Shown here one piece after another: positions 9,207 through 17,459 of a stretch of DNA of 64,000 bases. This DNA comes from Rhodopseudomonas palustris. GTDB lineage: Bacteria > Pseudomonadota > Alphaproteobacteria > Rhizobiales > Xanthobacteraceae. How positions within the stretch are numbered: the stretch's first letter is position 1; every line of letters begins with the position of its first letter. The notes beneath the pieces were generated by a model, which searched no databases, had not been told where the DNA came from, and was given only the letters and a program-made list of their open reading frames with translations. Position numbers and translations under genes: made by a program. The stretch covers positions 62,001-126,000 of the forward strand of contig JACRJB010000052.1 in the NCBI GenBank assembly GCA_016215605.1. The letters run 5' to 3'.

Positions 9207-11420
9207 TCAGAACGCCGCGGCCAGGGTGAGACGGACGGACAGCGGCTCGGCCGGATGGACGTGGCGATCCCCGACACCGCCGAGCGGCTCGCCCGGCAGC
9301 CGCGACAGATAGTAGTATTCGATCTGGTTGGTCCTGGCGTTGAACAGGTTCAGCACGTCGAGCTGAAACCGCAGGCCGTTGTCGAAACGATAGCCGGCGC
9401 GCGCATTGAAAATCAGCGACGCCAGCGAGCGCTCGCTGCCGTCCTCGATCAATGGCCGCGGCCCGAAATAGCGCCCCTTCAGCGCGCCGAACCAGCCGGT
9501 CTCGCGTCCGAAGGTCAGCCCCGCGCTGGCGACCCAGGCCGGGGCGCCGGGAATGAGGTCGCCGGCCGGATCGACATCGGTGAACCGCGCCCGCGTATAG
9601 GCGACGTCGAGATCGAAGCCGAGCCACGGCACCGGCCGATACTGGCTGGTCCACTCGACGCCGACGCGCCGGCTCGGCCGGCTCGGCTCGGTGGTGCCGG
9701 CGTCACCGACGAACAACAGCTCGGAGTCGAAATCGAGCACGAACACCGCCAGCGACGTCGTCAGACCGGGGATCGAGCGATTGCGGATGCCGAGCTCGGC
9801 GCCCTTGGAGCGCACCAGCAGCGGCACGCGGCCGAGCGGCGTGGTCTTGTCGGTGGGATCGACGGTGATGGTGGCGCCGCGAATGTCGTTGCTGTGCAGC
9901 CCGGTGCCGGCATTGCCATAGAACTCGGTCGCCACCCACGGCCCCAGCACGATCCCGACTTTCGGGCTGGTCATCGACGCCGACGCGTTGCCGGAATTCG
10001 CCGGCGTGTCGCTGATGACACGGCCGTTGAAGTAGTCTTCGCGCACGCCGGCCGTGGTCCGCAGCCAGTCGGTCCACCGCACCGTGGTGTCGGTCCACAA
10101 TCCCAGCGACTGTTCGGCGACGTCGTCAGCGCGCACCGTCGACAGCCAGTCGCGCTGCAGAGTCTTGTTCAGCCCGAGGCTGATGCTGTCAGCGCGGCTC
10201 TGCAGGCCGACGCGCGTCTCCACCGGCAGGCCGGCGAAGCGATAGTCGAAGCGCTGGGTGCCGTTCAGCCCGACCACGGTGCGCCGGTCGTACTGATTGA
10301 ACTGATCACCGTTGACGGGATCGTCGAGGTAGTAAGTGAAGTTGTTGTAGAGCTGCAGCGACGAGCGGATCGCATAGGCGTTGATGTCGGTCTGCCCGAT
10401 GTCGCTCGAGCGCGCGAACCGGCCGGACAGGCTGAAGCGGCTGGCGTTGCCGCCGTCGGTCGGATCGAGCGATCCGTAGCGGCCGATCACGCCCTGATCG
10501 ATCGCGCGCTGCGCCACCTGGTCGGTCGAGGTCCAGCGATTGGCGTAGGCCATGCCGGTGAGCGAAAAGCCGTCGGTCAGCGTGCCCTGGCTGTAGCGCA
10601 GCACGCCGTTGAGCTTGCGGACGTTGTCGGGCACGTCCCAGGGGCCGTTGTAAGTATTGGCCTCGAACGCGGCGAGCAGCGTCCCCTCGCCTGCTTTGGT
10701 CGAGCCCGCGCCGAGCAGTCGCCGATAGCCGAAACTGCCGAGCGTGACTTCGGCGAGATTCTTCGGCATCGCGCGCAAGTAATCGATGCTCACCGCGCCG
10801 GCGGAGCCAAAATCGCCGACGTCGGCGAAATACGGCCCCTTGCGCAGCGTCATCGCGCTGATCAGCTCGGGGATCATGAAATTGACGTCGGCGTAGCCCT
10901 GGCCATGGCCGTGGGTCGGCATGTTGACCGGCATCCCGTCGAGCGTGATGGCGAGATCGGTGCCGTGGTCGAGATTGAAGCCGCGCAGGAAATACTGATT
11001 GGCCTTGCCCTCGCCGGAGTGCTGGGTGACGACCAGCCCGGGCACCGCTTCCAGCACCTCGCCGACTCGCGAGAACGGCACCGCGTTGAGTTCCGCACCG
11101 CTGATCACGCGCGCGCTCGCCGCCTGGTTCTGCGGCGCGCTGAGCGGCGGCGGCGCAGCTGAAGGCGCCGCAACCGTCGTCGCGGCCGAGGCTGGCTCCG
11201 GCGCGGTCCGGGATTGCCGGGAGGCCGCCTGCGGCGTGGGGCGTCGTGCCGGACGGCCGGTCACCCGCGCCGGCGGATCGATCTCGATTTGCGGCAGCGT
11301 CCGCACCTGGGCGGGAGTCTGCGCTTGCGCCGCGCCGGCGGCGAGCGCCAGCATCATCGAGCCGGCCGCCACGCCCCGCACGGTCCTTCGCTGGAAGTCG
11401 TTCCCACGCACGCCCGCCAC
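9207..11420 (-). CDS. TonB-dependent outer-membrane receptor, probably nickel-related
   Basis: About 737 residues. A signal peptide (VAAGSMMLALAAGAAQAQ), a Pro/Ala-rich linker, a plug domain (RVISGAELNAVPFSRVGEVL, EAVPGLVVTQHSGEGKANQY, FLRGFNLDHGTDLAITLDG), then a 22-strand barrel ending in aromatic Phe (RLTLAAAF). Such receptors take up scarce metal chelates across the outer membrane with energy from TonB-ExbBD. A His-rich plug loop (THGHGQGY) and the divergent nikR gene with a NikR-type operator between them suggest nickel as the substrate; that is inference from context. Starts are GTG 11420 or GTG 11411, the latter better spaced from a GAGG site. Confidence 0.88.
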   Translation of the reverse strand: MAGVRGNDFQRRTVRGVAAGSMMLALAAGAAQAQTPAQVRTLPQIEIDPPARVTGRPARRPTPQAASRQSRTAPEPASAATTVAAPSAAPPPLSAPQNQAASARVISGAELNAVPFSRVGEVLEAVPGLVVTQHSGEGKANQYFLRGFNLDHGTDLAITLDGMPVNMPTHGHGQGYADVNFMIPELISAMTLRKGPYFADVGDFGSAGAVSIDYLRAMPKNLAEVTLGSFGYRRLLGAGSTKAGEGTLLAAFEANTYNGPWDVPDNVRKLNGVLRYSQGTLTDGFSLTGMAYANRWTSTDQVAQRAIDQGVIGRYGSLDPTDGGNASRFSLSGRFARSSDIGQTDINAYAIRSSLQLYNNFTYYLDDPVNGDQFNQYDRRTVVGLNGTQRFDYRFAGLPVETRVGLQSRADSISLGLNKTLQRDWLSTVRADDVAEQSLGLWTDTTVRWTDWLRTTAGVREDYFNGRVISDTPANSGNASASMTSPKVGIVLGPWVATEFYGNAGTGLHSNDIRGATITVDPTDKTTPLGRVPLLVRSKGAELGIRNRSIPGLTTSLAVFVLDFDSELLFVGDAGTTEPSRPSRRVGVEWTSQYRPVPWLGFDLDVAYTRARFTDVDPAGDLIPGAPAWVASAGLTFGRETGWFGALKGRYFGPRPLIEDGSERSLASLIFNARAGYRFDNGLRFQLDVLNLFNARTNQIEYYYLSRLPGEPLGGVGDRHVHPAEPLSVRLTLAAAF

Positions 11421-11515
11421 CCTCGCGTCGTGCTTCGCTGCAAGACGCGCCCGCCCCGATCTGCTATCGCGGGCGGTCCCGATATCTCGCCCGTTCCGTC
11501 AGCGTGGCACGGCGA

Positions 11516-11543
11516 GTATGACGATGTCAATAAAACTGCATAC
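11516..11543. promoter_or_regulatory. NikR operator
   Basis: The sequence reads GTATGA, then 16 bases, then GCATAC. The known E. coli NikR operator is GTATGA-N16-TCATAC, so 11 of 12 half-site bases match with the exact spacing. It lies between the TonB receptor start (11420) and nikR (11560), 17 bases before the nikR ATG, so it can control both genes. Confidence 0.82.
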
Positions 11544-11559
11544 CGAGACGAGGCCTGCG

Positions 11560-11997
11560 ATGCATCGCGTGACCATCACCCTGGACGACGATCTGATGGA
11601 CAAACTCGACGCCATCATCGAGGCGCGCGGCTATCAGAACCGCTCCGAGGCGATCCGCGATCTGGCCCGGATCGGCATCCAGCAGACCACCGCGCAGGAC
11701 AGTGGCGACCGCTGCGTCGGCGCGATGGTCTACACCTACGATCATTCCAAACGCGACCTGCCGCGCAAGCTGACGCAGAGCTTCCACACCCATCACGACC
11801 TGTCGCGTGCGACCATGCACGTGCATCTCGATCACGACCAGTGTCTGGAAGTCACCATCCTCGACGGCAAGGCCAGCGAGATGCAGCATTTCGCCGATCA
11901 CATCTTCTCGGAGCGCGGCGTGCGCTACGGCCGGCTGGTGACGATCCCCGCCTCGCCCGACGAGGATGACGGCCACGATCACCACCATCACGACTGA
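11560..11997 (+). CDS. nikR: Nickel-responsive transcriptional repressor NikR
   Basis: A 145-residue protein. The N-terminal ribbon-helix-helix (MHRVTITLDDDLMDKLD, NRSEAIRDLAR) binds DNA; the ACT-like domain binds nickel. The four high-affinity nickel ligands of E. coli NikR are present at the same numbers: His76, His87, His89 and Cys95 (in FHTHHD, MHVHLDHDQC). A C-terminal His-rich tail (DDGHDHHHHD) may add metal sites. The start at 11560 aligns with E. coli NikR and has GAGG upstream. It is divergent from the TonB receptor and probably represses it and itself when nickel is plentiful. Confidence 0.95.
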   Translation: MHRVTITLDDDLMDKLDAIIEARGYQNRSEAIRDLARIGIQQTTAQDSGDRCVGAMVYTYDHSKRDLPRKLTQSFHTHHDLSRATMHVHLDHDQCLEVTILDGKASEMQHFADHIFSERGVRYGRLVTIPASPDEDDGHDHHHHD

Positions 11998-12237
11998 TCT
12001 GCTGCCGGCGCGACTCTCTTTTACCGCACAGGCACAGCAGCGGTTCGCCTGCACTGATCGGCAGCGGTCGGCCGATGCCGCGTGGGCGCAATCCATTAAC
12101 CCTGACCATGCGCGCCGCCGATCGCGCGAGTATTGCATTCGCGTAAAGCGCACCGCTCCCGGAAAGTGGGCCGCATTAGCAAAGATGTAAACCTCCGGTG
12201 GTAGACAGCCCGGCATCGAGCGTTTTCCGAGAGTGAC

Positions 12238-12579
12238 ATGACCGATAGTGTTCGAGGCTTCTACACGGCCGCATTCGAAACGGCCCGGAAGAAGGCCCAT
12301 GGTGTGGTGATGTTGCAGGACGGTCAGATCCGCGGCGGGGACTCGACCTTCGTTTATGTCGGCTCCTACATTCAGGACGGCGTCACGGTGTCGGGCAGCG
12401 TGCGCGGCATCAGGCACGCCAACGCCGGACATCCCGATCATGTGTCGATTTTCGGCATCGATCCGGTCGAGGTCGCCTTCGACGGCGTCGCCAAGGACGG
12501 CTACGTCTCGATCGAGGGCGGCGCGCGAGAAACGCCGAGCCTGTCGCTTCGCGGCCTTCTCACCAGGATCGGGGACTAG
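12238..12579 (+). CDS. GrlR-like small regulatory protein
   Basis: A 113-residue protein. The pattern FYTAAFETARKKAHGVVMLQ, then DGQIRGGDSTFVYVGSYIQDG and SGSVRGIRH, resembles the beta-barrel GrlR family (named for the negative regulator of the E. coli LEE type III secretion island), which has many stand-alone members in Bradyrhizobium relatives. No type III genes are in this window, so its actual role is unknown. It is preceded by about 240 bases without a gene. Confidence 0.55.
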   Translation: MTDSVRGFYTAAFETARKKAHGVVMLQDGQIRGGDSTFVYVGSYIQDGVTVSGSVRGIRHANAGHPDHVSIFGIDPVEVAFDGVAKDGYVSIEGGARETPSLSLRGLLTRIGD

Positions 12580-12636
12580 GCCGCCCGTCGACGGCCTTAG
12601 GCGATGTCGGTCGCCATCATCGCGTGCAGGTCGGCC

Positions 12637-12915
12637 ATGGTCTCCATTCCGGAAAAGCGCAAATTCCCGCGGGTCGGCTTCGACCGCGGCATCGACGCCT
12701 GGATCATGTCGATCGACGGCACCTGGCGGCTGACCTGCAAGATGCGCGACGCCTCGGCGCAGGGTGCGCGACTGGTGCCGTCATCGCTGGAAAAGTTGAA
12801 GGAGAAGGAGTTCTTTCTCCTGCTGTCGTCGACCGGCCTCGCCTATCGACGCTGCGAACTGGCGTGGATCAACGGCGACGAGATCGGCGTCAGGTTTCTG
12901 CAGATCAAGCGCTGA
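12637..12915 (+). CDS. PilZ domain protein
   Basis: A 92-residue single-domain PilZ protein. The c-di-GMP binding motifs are visible: the basic RxxxR element in EKRKFPRVGF and the DxSxxG element in MRDASAQGARLV. It is likely a small c-di-GMP-sensing adaptor. ATG 12637 places the RxxxR motif close to the start as in related proteins; an in-frame ATG at 12604 would add 11 residues. Confidence 0.8.
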   Translation: MVSIPEKRKFPRVGFDRGIDAWIMSIDGTWRLTCKMRDASAQGARLVPSSLEKLKEKEFFLLLSSTGLAYRRCELAWINGDEIGVRFLQIKR

Positions 12916-13003
12916 CCGGCGCGACATCCCGACAGCATCGAAAGCGTTCGACAATCATCCGAGATCCTGCGCCCACATCGTCCACGACGTCGCGTGCGCC
13001 GGC

Positions 13004-13198
13004 TCAGCTCGGCGGCTTCAGTTCGGGCGACGACAGCCAACCCTCCATACTCGCCGCGGTGTCGAGTTCACGCGCGCGCGCGATCAGGCGTTTGCGCTCG
13101 TCGTCCGGCGCGCGGTCGGCCTGATCGCGTAGCACGCCGGCTTCGTCGGTCAGCCGCTGATACAAGGATTTCGAACTGCGGGGCGGTCGTGGGCGCAT
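13004..13198 (-). CDS. Small hypothetical protein
   Basis: A 64-residue charged, helical protein (SLYQRLTDEAGVLRDQADRA, DDERKRLIARARELDTAASM). A GGAGGAG ribosome site precedes the ATG, which is the main reason to accept it. Small proteins of this look are common in Bradyrhizobium and Rhodopseudomonas. The function is unknown. Confidence 0.6.
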   Translation of the reverse strand: MRPRPPRSSKSLYQRLTDEAGVLRDQADRAPDDERKRLIARARELDTAASMEGWLSSPELKPPS

Positions 13199-13545
13199 GA
13201 ACTCCTCCATATCATTCGACGATGGCGGGAGCGCAACGAGCGATCTCATCACCGATGGATGCCGGGACGGGGCGGTGATGGTCGCAATATGGGCACCGCC
13301 GTCAGTCTTTGCCAGTGACAATCTTGCGCAGTCGCTGCAACGTCTGAACGAACTCGAGGAACTGCGCACGACCGTACCGCGCGCGGTAAATGCGAACGAA
13401 CTCGCACCCAACGCGAGCGAACGCCGCAGATTGATTCAAACACGCAACGAGCTACTCTGCCGTCAGCATATCGCTGCGAGCGAACGCCCGTACGATCAAA
13501 TGAGACGACCGGAAAAGACGTTTCGCGACTGGGCGGATCGCCCGC
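13199..13545. other. Intergenic stretch with no supported gene
   Basis: Open frames exist on both strands but lack ribosome sites and recognisable protein character. This is probably the 3' flank of draG and the 5' region of the small gene at 13198. Confidence 0.4.
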
Positions 13546-14436
13546 TCATGCGCCGCGCGCTTGAGACAGCGCGAGCAGACGCGGCACCTGGTCGCGGATC
13601 GCCGCGGCGACGTTGCGATCGAGCCGCTCGAGCCAGCGCTTCGGAATCGCCTCCGGACCATAGGTCGCACCCGCGAGCATCGCGGCGAGCGCGCCGGTGG
13701 TGTCGGCGTCGCCGCCCTGATTGACGGTCCCGAGCACGCAATCGCTGAACGAGTCCGTGCTGAAGTAATGATGCAGCACCGTCTGCATCGTGTCGACCAC
13801 ATAGGCCGAGGACTGGCCGCGATACGGGTCGAACCTGAAGCTCCGATGGGTCTCGACCAGTTCGTCCGCGATTACGCGCGCGCCCGCCTGCCCTTCGCCC
13901 GCAAGCAACGCCTGCAGCATGCGGACCAGCGCCAGCCCGGCGCCGTCCGACAACGGGTGATGATGCGTGATGTGGCTCTGCGCCACCGTCCAGGCTTCCG
14001 CCTCGGCCGGACGGCCCAGCGTCGCCAACGCCAGCGGCAGAATCCGCATCGCCGCGCCGTTGCCGGCGTCGCCTTCGAAATACGCGCCCGCGACGGTGCC
14101 GTTGGTAATGTAGCGGCGGATGCCGCGGCGGCAGGTGCTGCCGACGTCGACCGGCCCAGTCTTCAGCCAGGCGGCGAACTCCTCGCAGACGTCGCGGACG
14201 TCGAGGCCGCCGCAACGGATCAGCGAGCGGCCGAGCGCCAGCGCCATGTCGGTGTCGTCGGTCACCTGCCCCGGCTTCAGCCGCAACCAGCCGCCGCCGA
14301 CGATCTCTTTGTGGACGCCGTAGCGCTGCTTGATTTCGGACGCGGTCATGAATTCGACGGTGGCGCCGAGCGCGTCGCCGAGCGCGAAGCCGAGATAGGC
14401 CGCCAGCGCCCGATCCTCGATGCTCGGCTCGGTCAT
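13546..14436 (-). CDS. draG: ADP-ribosyl-dinitrogenase reductase hydrolase DraG
   Basis: A 296-residue ADP-ribosylglycohydrolase. The dinuclear metal ligands of this family are present: TDDTD (residues 59-63) and GGDADTTG (Asp243, Asp245, Thr246), at the same numbers as in Rhodospirillum rubrum DraG. It removes ADP-ribose from the Fe protein of nitrogenase (NifH) and so reactivates nitrogen fixation when nitrogen is limiting. It follows draT after eight bases, on the same strand, so the inactivating and activating enzymes are co-expressed. The start at 14436 matches family length. Confidence 0.95.
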   Translation of the reverse strand: MTEPSIEDRALAAYLGFALGDALGATVEFMTASEIKQRYGVHKEIVGGGWLRLKPGQVTDDTDMALALGRSLIRCGGLDVRDVCEEFAAWLKTGPVDVGSTCRRGIRRYITNGTVAGAYFEGDAGNGAAMRILPLALATLGRPAEAEAWTVAQSHITHHHPLSDGAGLALVRMLQALLAGEGQAGARVIADELVETHRSFRFDPYRGQSSAYVVDTMQTVLHHYFSTDSFSDCVLGTVNQGGDADTTGALAAMLAGATYGPEAIPKRWLERLDRNVAAAIRDQVPRLLALSQARGA

Positions 14437-14444
14437 CGCGCCCC

Positions 14445-15302
14445 TCAGAAGTAGCTCGCGGTGACGCGATAGGCGCCGCCGATCACCAGATACTCGCCCT
14501 CGCCCTTCAGCGGGTGCGCCGACAGCAGCCGATTGAAGAACAGGATCTTCGGCACCGGCACCCGCACCGTCAGGATGGTGTCGCCGAAACAGTCGGCGAT
14601 GCTGCGGTCCGACGAGAACGACGTCAGATTGTTGAGCCGCATCACGACGTGGCGCTTGTCGATCCGCTGCACGATCTGGTGTTCGTCGAACCCGTTGACG
14701 CCGCGATACAGCGTGACGTGGGTGCTGCCCGACGCCGCGAAATGCGCCAGCGCCCACTGGCAGAACTCGAACAGCAGATCGAGCTGGACGTAGATCGCGT
14801 TGTTGTGGAAGCGGCTCGACATCTTCTCTTCGACATAGGTCGTCCACGCCGGGCTGGCGATCCGCGCGATCGGCTGCTTGTGGAAGGTGGGAGAAATCCC
14901 GAACCGGCTTTCGACCCAGCCCTTCAGCACCGCGCCCTCCGCGCCGTTGCTGTCGAAGCCCCAGCCCTTGACCAGATCGAGAAACGACGAGCGGAAGCGG
15001 CTGCGGCCGGCGGCCCGGCGCACGCGCTGCTCGGCGTCGATGCCGAACAGAGCGGTCATGTAGCAGGAGAACGCCTCGCCGGCGTCGGCGAGGTCGGCGG
15101 CCTGGCCGAGCATCTCGAACAGGCTCGGATTCATCTCGCGCACGCCGGCGATGTGCAGCGGCACCGGCTGATCGTTGAAGGCGACGTCGGTGAGATATCC
15201 CATCGGCACGCCGACGAGGTTGGTGGAATGGCCGATGCCCCCTGCTGAGGTCAATGCCGCCGGCTCTGCCGCTTGCGCCCGCAGGCGCTTCAACGATGTC
15301 AC
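14445..15302 (-). CDS. draT: NAD+-dinitrogenase-reductase ADP-D-ribosyltransferase DraT
   Basis: A 285-residue enzyme that transfers ADP-ribose from NAD+ to an Arg of NifH, switching nitrogenase off after ammonium or darkness. Recognisable features are the N-terminal GHSTNLVGVPMGYLTD, a possible R-S-E type catalytic series (YRGVNG, SFSSDR, KGEGEYLVIGG), and the usual family length. It is followed by draG; the structural nif genes are not in the window. The upstream 88 bases to the AraC gene probably hold its promoter. Confidence 0.95.
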   Translation of the reverse strand: MTSLKRLRAQAAEPAALTSAGGIGHSTNLVGVPMGYLTDVAFNDQPVPLHIAGVREMNPSLFEMLGQAADLADAGEAFSCYMTALFGIDAEQRVRRAAGRSRFRSSFLDLVKGWGFDSNGAEGAVLKGWVESRFGISPTFHKQPIARIASPAWTTYVEEKMSSRFHNNAIYVQLDLLFEFCQWALAHFAASGSTHVTLYRGVNGFDEHQIVQRIDKRHVVMRLNNLTSFSSDRSIADCFGDTILTVRVPVPKILFFNRLLSAHPLKGEGEYLVIGGAYRVTASYF

Positions 15303-15390
15303 GACTCTCGTCTAGCGGAGCCGGCCGCCGCTGCCTATGCGCATCTCGGCTAACCGCGGCGCCGGCGCCGCGGCCGGCCGCCGCGCCCGA

Positions 15391-16380
15391 TCAGCGCGCC
15401 CGCGTCAGCGTCTCCGACGGCAGTTCGCCGTGCTTCTGCCGATAGTCGTGGGCGAAATGGCCGAGATTGCTGAAGCCGCAGGCGAACGCCACCGACGTCA
15501 CCGACCGCGATGGGTCGCCGCTCAGCAGCATCTCGCGGGCCTTGTTGAGCCGCACCGCCTTGGCGAACGCCATCGGCGAATAGCCGCGGTGGCGCTGAAA
15601 CGCCTTGAACAGGCTGCGCACGCCGACCTGGGTGATCGCCGCCAGATCGTTGATGGTGATCGCGCGGTTCCAGGACGCCGCGATGAATTCCTCGGCGACG
15701 CGCACATAGTCGGGCGCGGTGTCCGGCGCGTCGCGATCGAGCTGATCGCTGAAATTGTGCCGCGCCACGCTCAGCAGCGACACCATCAGCGCATGCTCGA
15801 ACTCGCGCAGCATCCGCTGCGGCAGCGCCGACTGCTCGAGATCGACGTGCTGGGCGAGAAACAGGCCGAAGTCGCGCAGCGCCCGGGCGCCGGCGTCGTC
15901 GACCCGGGTGGTCGGCGCGAACACCAGCCGGCCGCGCGGCTTGACGCCGAGCATCGCTTCCAGCGTCGTCATCAGCTTCTCGTTGGAGAACCGGATCACC
16001 ATCTGCTGGTAGCCGGCGCTGAATTCCAGCCGCGACGGCGTGTCCGCCGACGAGACGCACCAATGCTCGCGATCGACCTCGACGCTGACGCCGCCCGAGG
16101 TGGTGCGGCCGCTGCCGCGCAGCGCGATCTGCAGCCGGGCGAAGTCGGCTTCGGAAAATTCGGCGACCGATTGCGAACCGTAGCCGCAGAAGCCGAACGC
16201 GGTGGCTTCGAGCTTCACGAAGCTGCCGAACCCCTCGAACCCCTCGGCTTCCGCGGAAAACGCCTTCGCGCCGAAGAAATTGAGCATCGCGTGGCGCATT
16301 TCCTCGGTGTCGCCGGTATGGACGACCGGAGCTCGATTGAGCGGGAAACGCGGCTCAATAGCGCTCGGGGAATCGGACAT
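15391..16380 (-). CDS. AraC-family transcriptional regulator
   Basis: A 329-residue protein. The N-terminal half looks like the AraC_binding_2 sensor region, and the C-terminal 100 residues hold two helix-turn-helix units (ITINDLAAITQVGVRSLFKA; SRSVTSVAFACGFSNLGHFA) with the signature YRQKHGELPSETL. The inducer is unknown. It lies directly upstream of draT on the same strand. It could act on draTG or on a metabolic gene elsewhere; nothing in the sequence decides. GGAG lies ten bases before the ATG. Confidence 0.85.
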   Translation of the reverse strand: MSDSPSAIEPRFPLNRAPVVHTGDTEEMRHAMLNFFGAKAFSAEAEGFEGFGSFVKLEATAFGFCGYGSQSVAEFSEADFARLQIALRGSGRTTSGGVSVEVDREHWCVSSADTPSRLEFSAGYQQMVIRFSNEKLMTTLEAMLGVKPRGRLVFAPTTRVDDAGARALRDFGLFLAQHVDLEQSALPQRMLREFEHALMVSLLSVARHNFSDQLDRDAPDTAPDYVRVAEEFIAASWNRAITINDLAAITQVGVRSLFKAFQRHRGYSPMAFAKAVRLNKAREMLLSGDPSRSVTSVAFACGFSNLGHFAHDYRQKHGELPSETLTRAR

Positions 16381-16618
16381 GCGGTGAATTCTCCGTCATA
16401 GGGACCGGTTTCTGACCGGATTCGTCCAGAACTCTTGACACCCTAGTCGTGACACACAGGCCCGGCCGCTCAATACCGCACAATTTCGCTCAACGACCGC
16501 GCCTATGGCGAATTTGCAGCAAAACTGATGCAATTATACCGCATTTGTGGAACAACCCCGAGGTTGTGAGGCCTACGAGACACAATTGCGACGGACTAAG
16601 GCGATGACAGTCCACTGA

Positions 16619-16721
16619 GATGTGCCCCTGGAGACACCCGCAGCGATGTGCCCCTGGAGACACCCGCAGCGATGTGCCCCTGGAGACACCCGCAGCGATG
16701 TGGCCTGAGACACCCGCCAGC
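16619..16721. repeat. 26-base tandem repeat, three exact copies and one degenerate
   Basis: Units at 16619-16644, 16645-16670 and 16671-16696 are identical; 16697-16721 is a shortened, mutated fourth copy. The unit begins GATGTGCCCCTGGAGACACC. It lies between the AraC gene and tRNA-Ser(UGA). No function is assigned; it could be the multi-repeat end of a lost insertion sequence. Confidence 0.9.
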
Positions 16722-16837
16722 CGGGCATCGGCCGCCGGAGCCGCAAGCCTCGGACCATTCGCGCGAGCACGAGATGCCCGCGGCCTTAGCGCTTCCCCGA
16801 ACCGGCCCGCTTTGCTAAGTCCGCTGTCGTCCAACGC

Positions 16838-16927
16838 GGAAGGGTGGCCGAGTGGTTTAAGGCACCGGTCTTGAAAACCGGCGTGCCCGCAAGGGTACCG
16901 TGGGTTCGAATCCCACCCCTTCCGCCA
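16838..16927 (+). tRNA. tRNA-Ser(UGA), CCA encoded
   Basis: A class II cloverleaf. The acceptor stem 16838-16844 pairs with 16917-16923, the anticodon stem-loop has the loop CTTGAAA (anticodon TGA), there is a long variable arm, the T-loop is GGGTTCGAATCCC, G is the discriminator and CCA follows. Accessory DNA begins immediately downstream, so it is a plausible integration site. Confidence 0.97.
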
Positions 16928-17459
16928 TAAACCGTTGATTGTATTTTGCAAAATCTGTTGACGGGCAGAACGTCGTTTTACAACCATACGGCGAAAGCGG
17001 GTTTCAACCTGCAACAATGCTGCAACAACTTTTCTGTTGCAGACGCTCCTCTCGACCCGTTCCACAGCAACGCATTGTTCCCGACTGGAACTTCGGTGGC
17101 CTGATCTGAGAATTCGGCTGTCGGAGGGGACGTGCTTCCGGGCCGCGTCTGCCGCAACAGTCTCCGACAAATGCCATTGCCAGGTTCGACCCTCGGCCCA
17201 TGGTGCGGTTCGTGGTCTTCCCGATGGTCAGTCGGTCCGGCTCTTGGATGCAAATTGTCAGTCGACGCCTCAACCTCCCCGTCAGCGAGCGCTGGCCGAA
17301 TGATGAGGTAGCGTCGATGATCGCCTCGCTCGACGTCACTGGAACGATGGCGGACATCGCGGCGATAAAGGCGTGCACCATCTCGTTCGCTGACGGTGCC
17401 GGCGACGCGATCAACGGCGCGCGTTTCGACTGGAAGCTCGCGACCGCCATTCCGGAACG
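16928..17459. other. Gene-poor start of the accessory region
   Basis: No gene I can support. It contains repeated GCAACA/TGTTGC words around 17005-17043 that can form small hairpins. Open frames here lack ribosome sites or protein character. Confidence 0.4.

Noticed and set aside
9123-11162. A 679-residue open frame antisense to the TonB receptor
   Set aside because: Shadow of a strongly biased codon pattern; no recognisable protein features or ribosome site.
13197-13724. Plus-strand frame between the small gene and draG
   Set aside because: No ribosome site, composition changes midway, and it enters draG antisense.
17004-17450. Minus-strand 148-residue frame after tRNA-Ser(UGA)
   Set aside because: No ribosome site or known motif; parts look like random translation of non-coding DNA.
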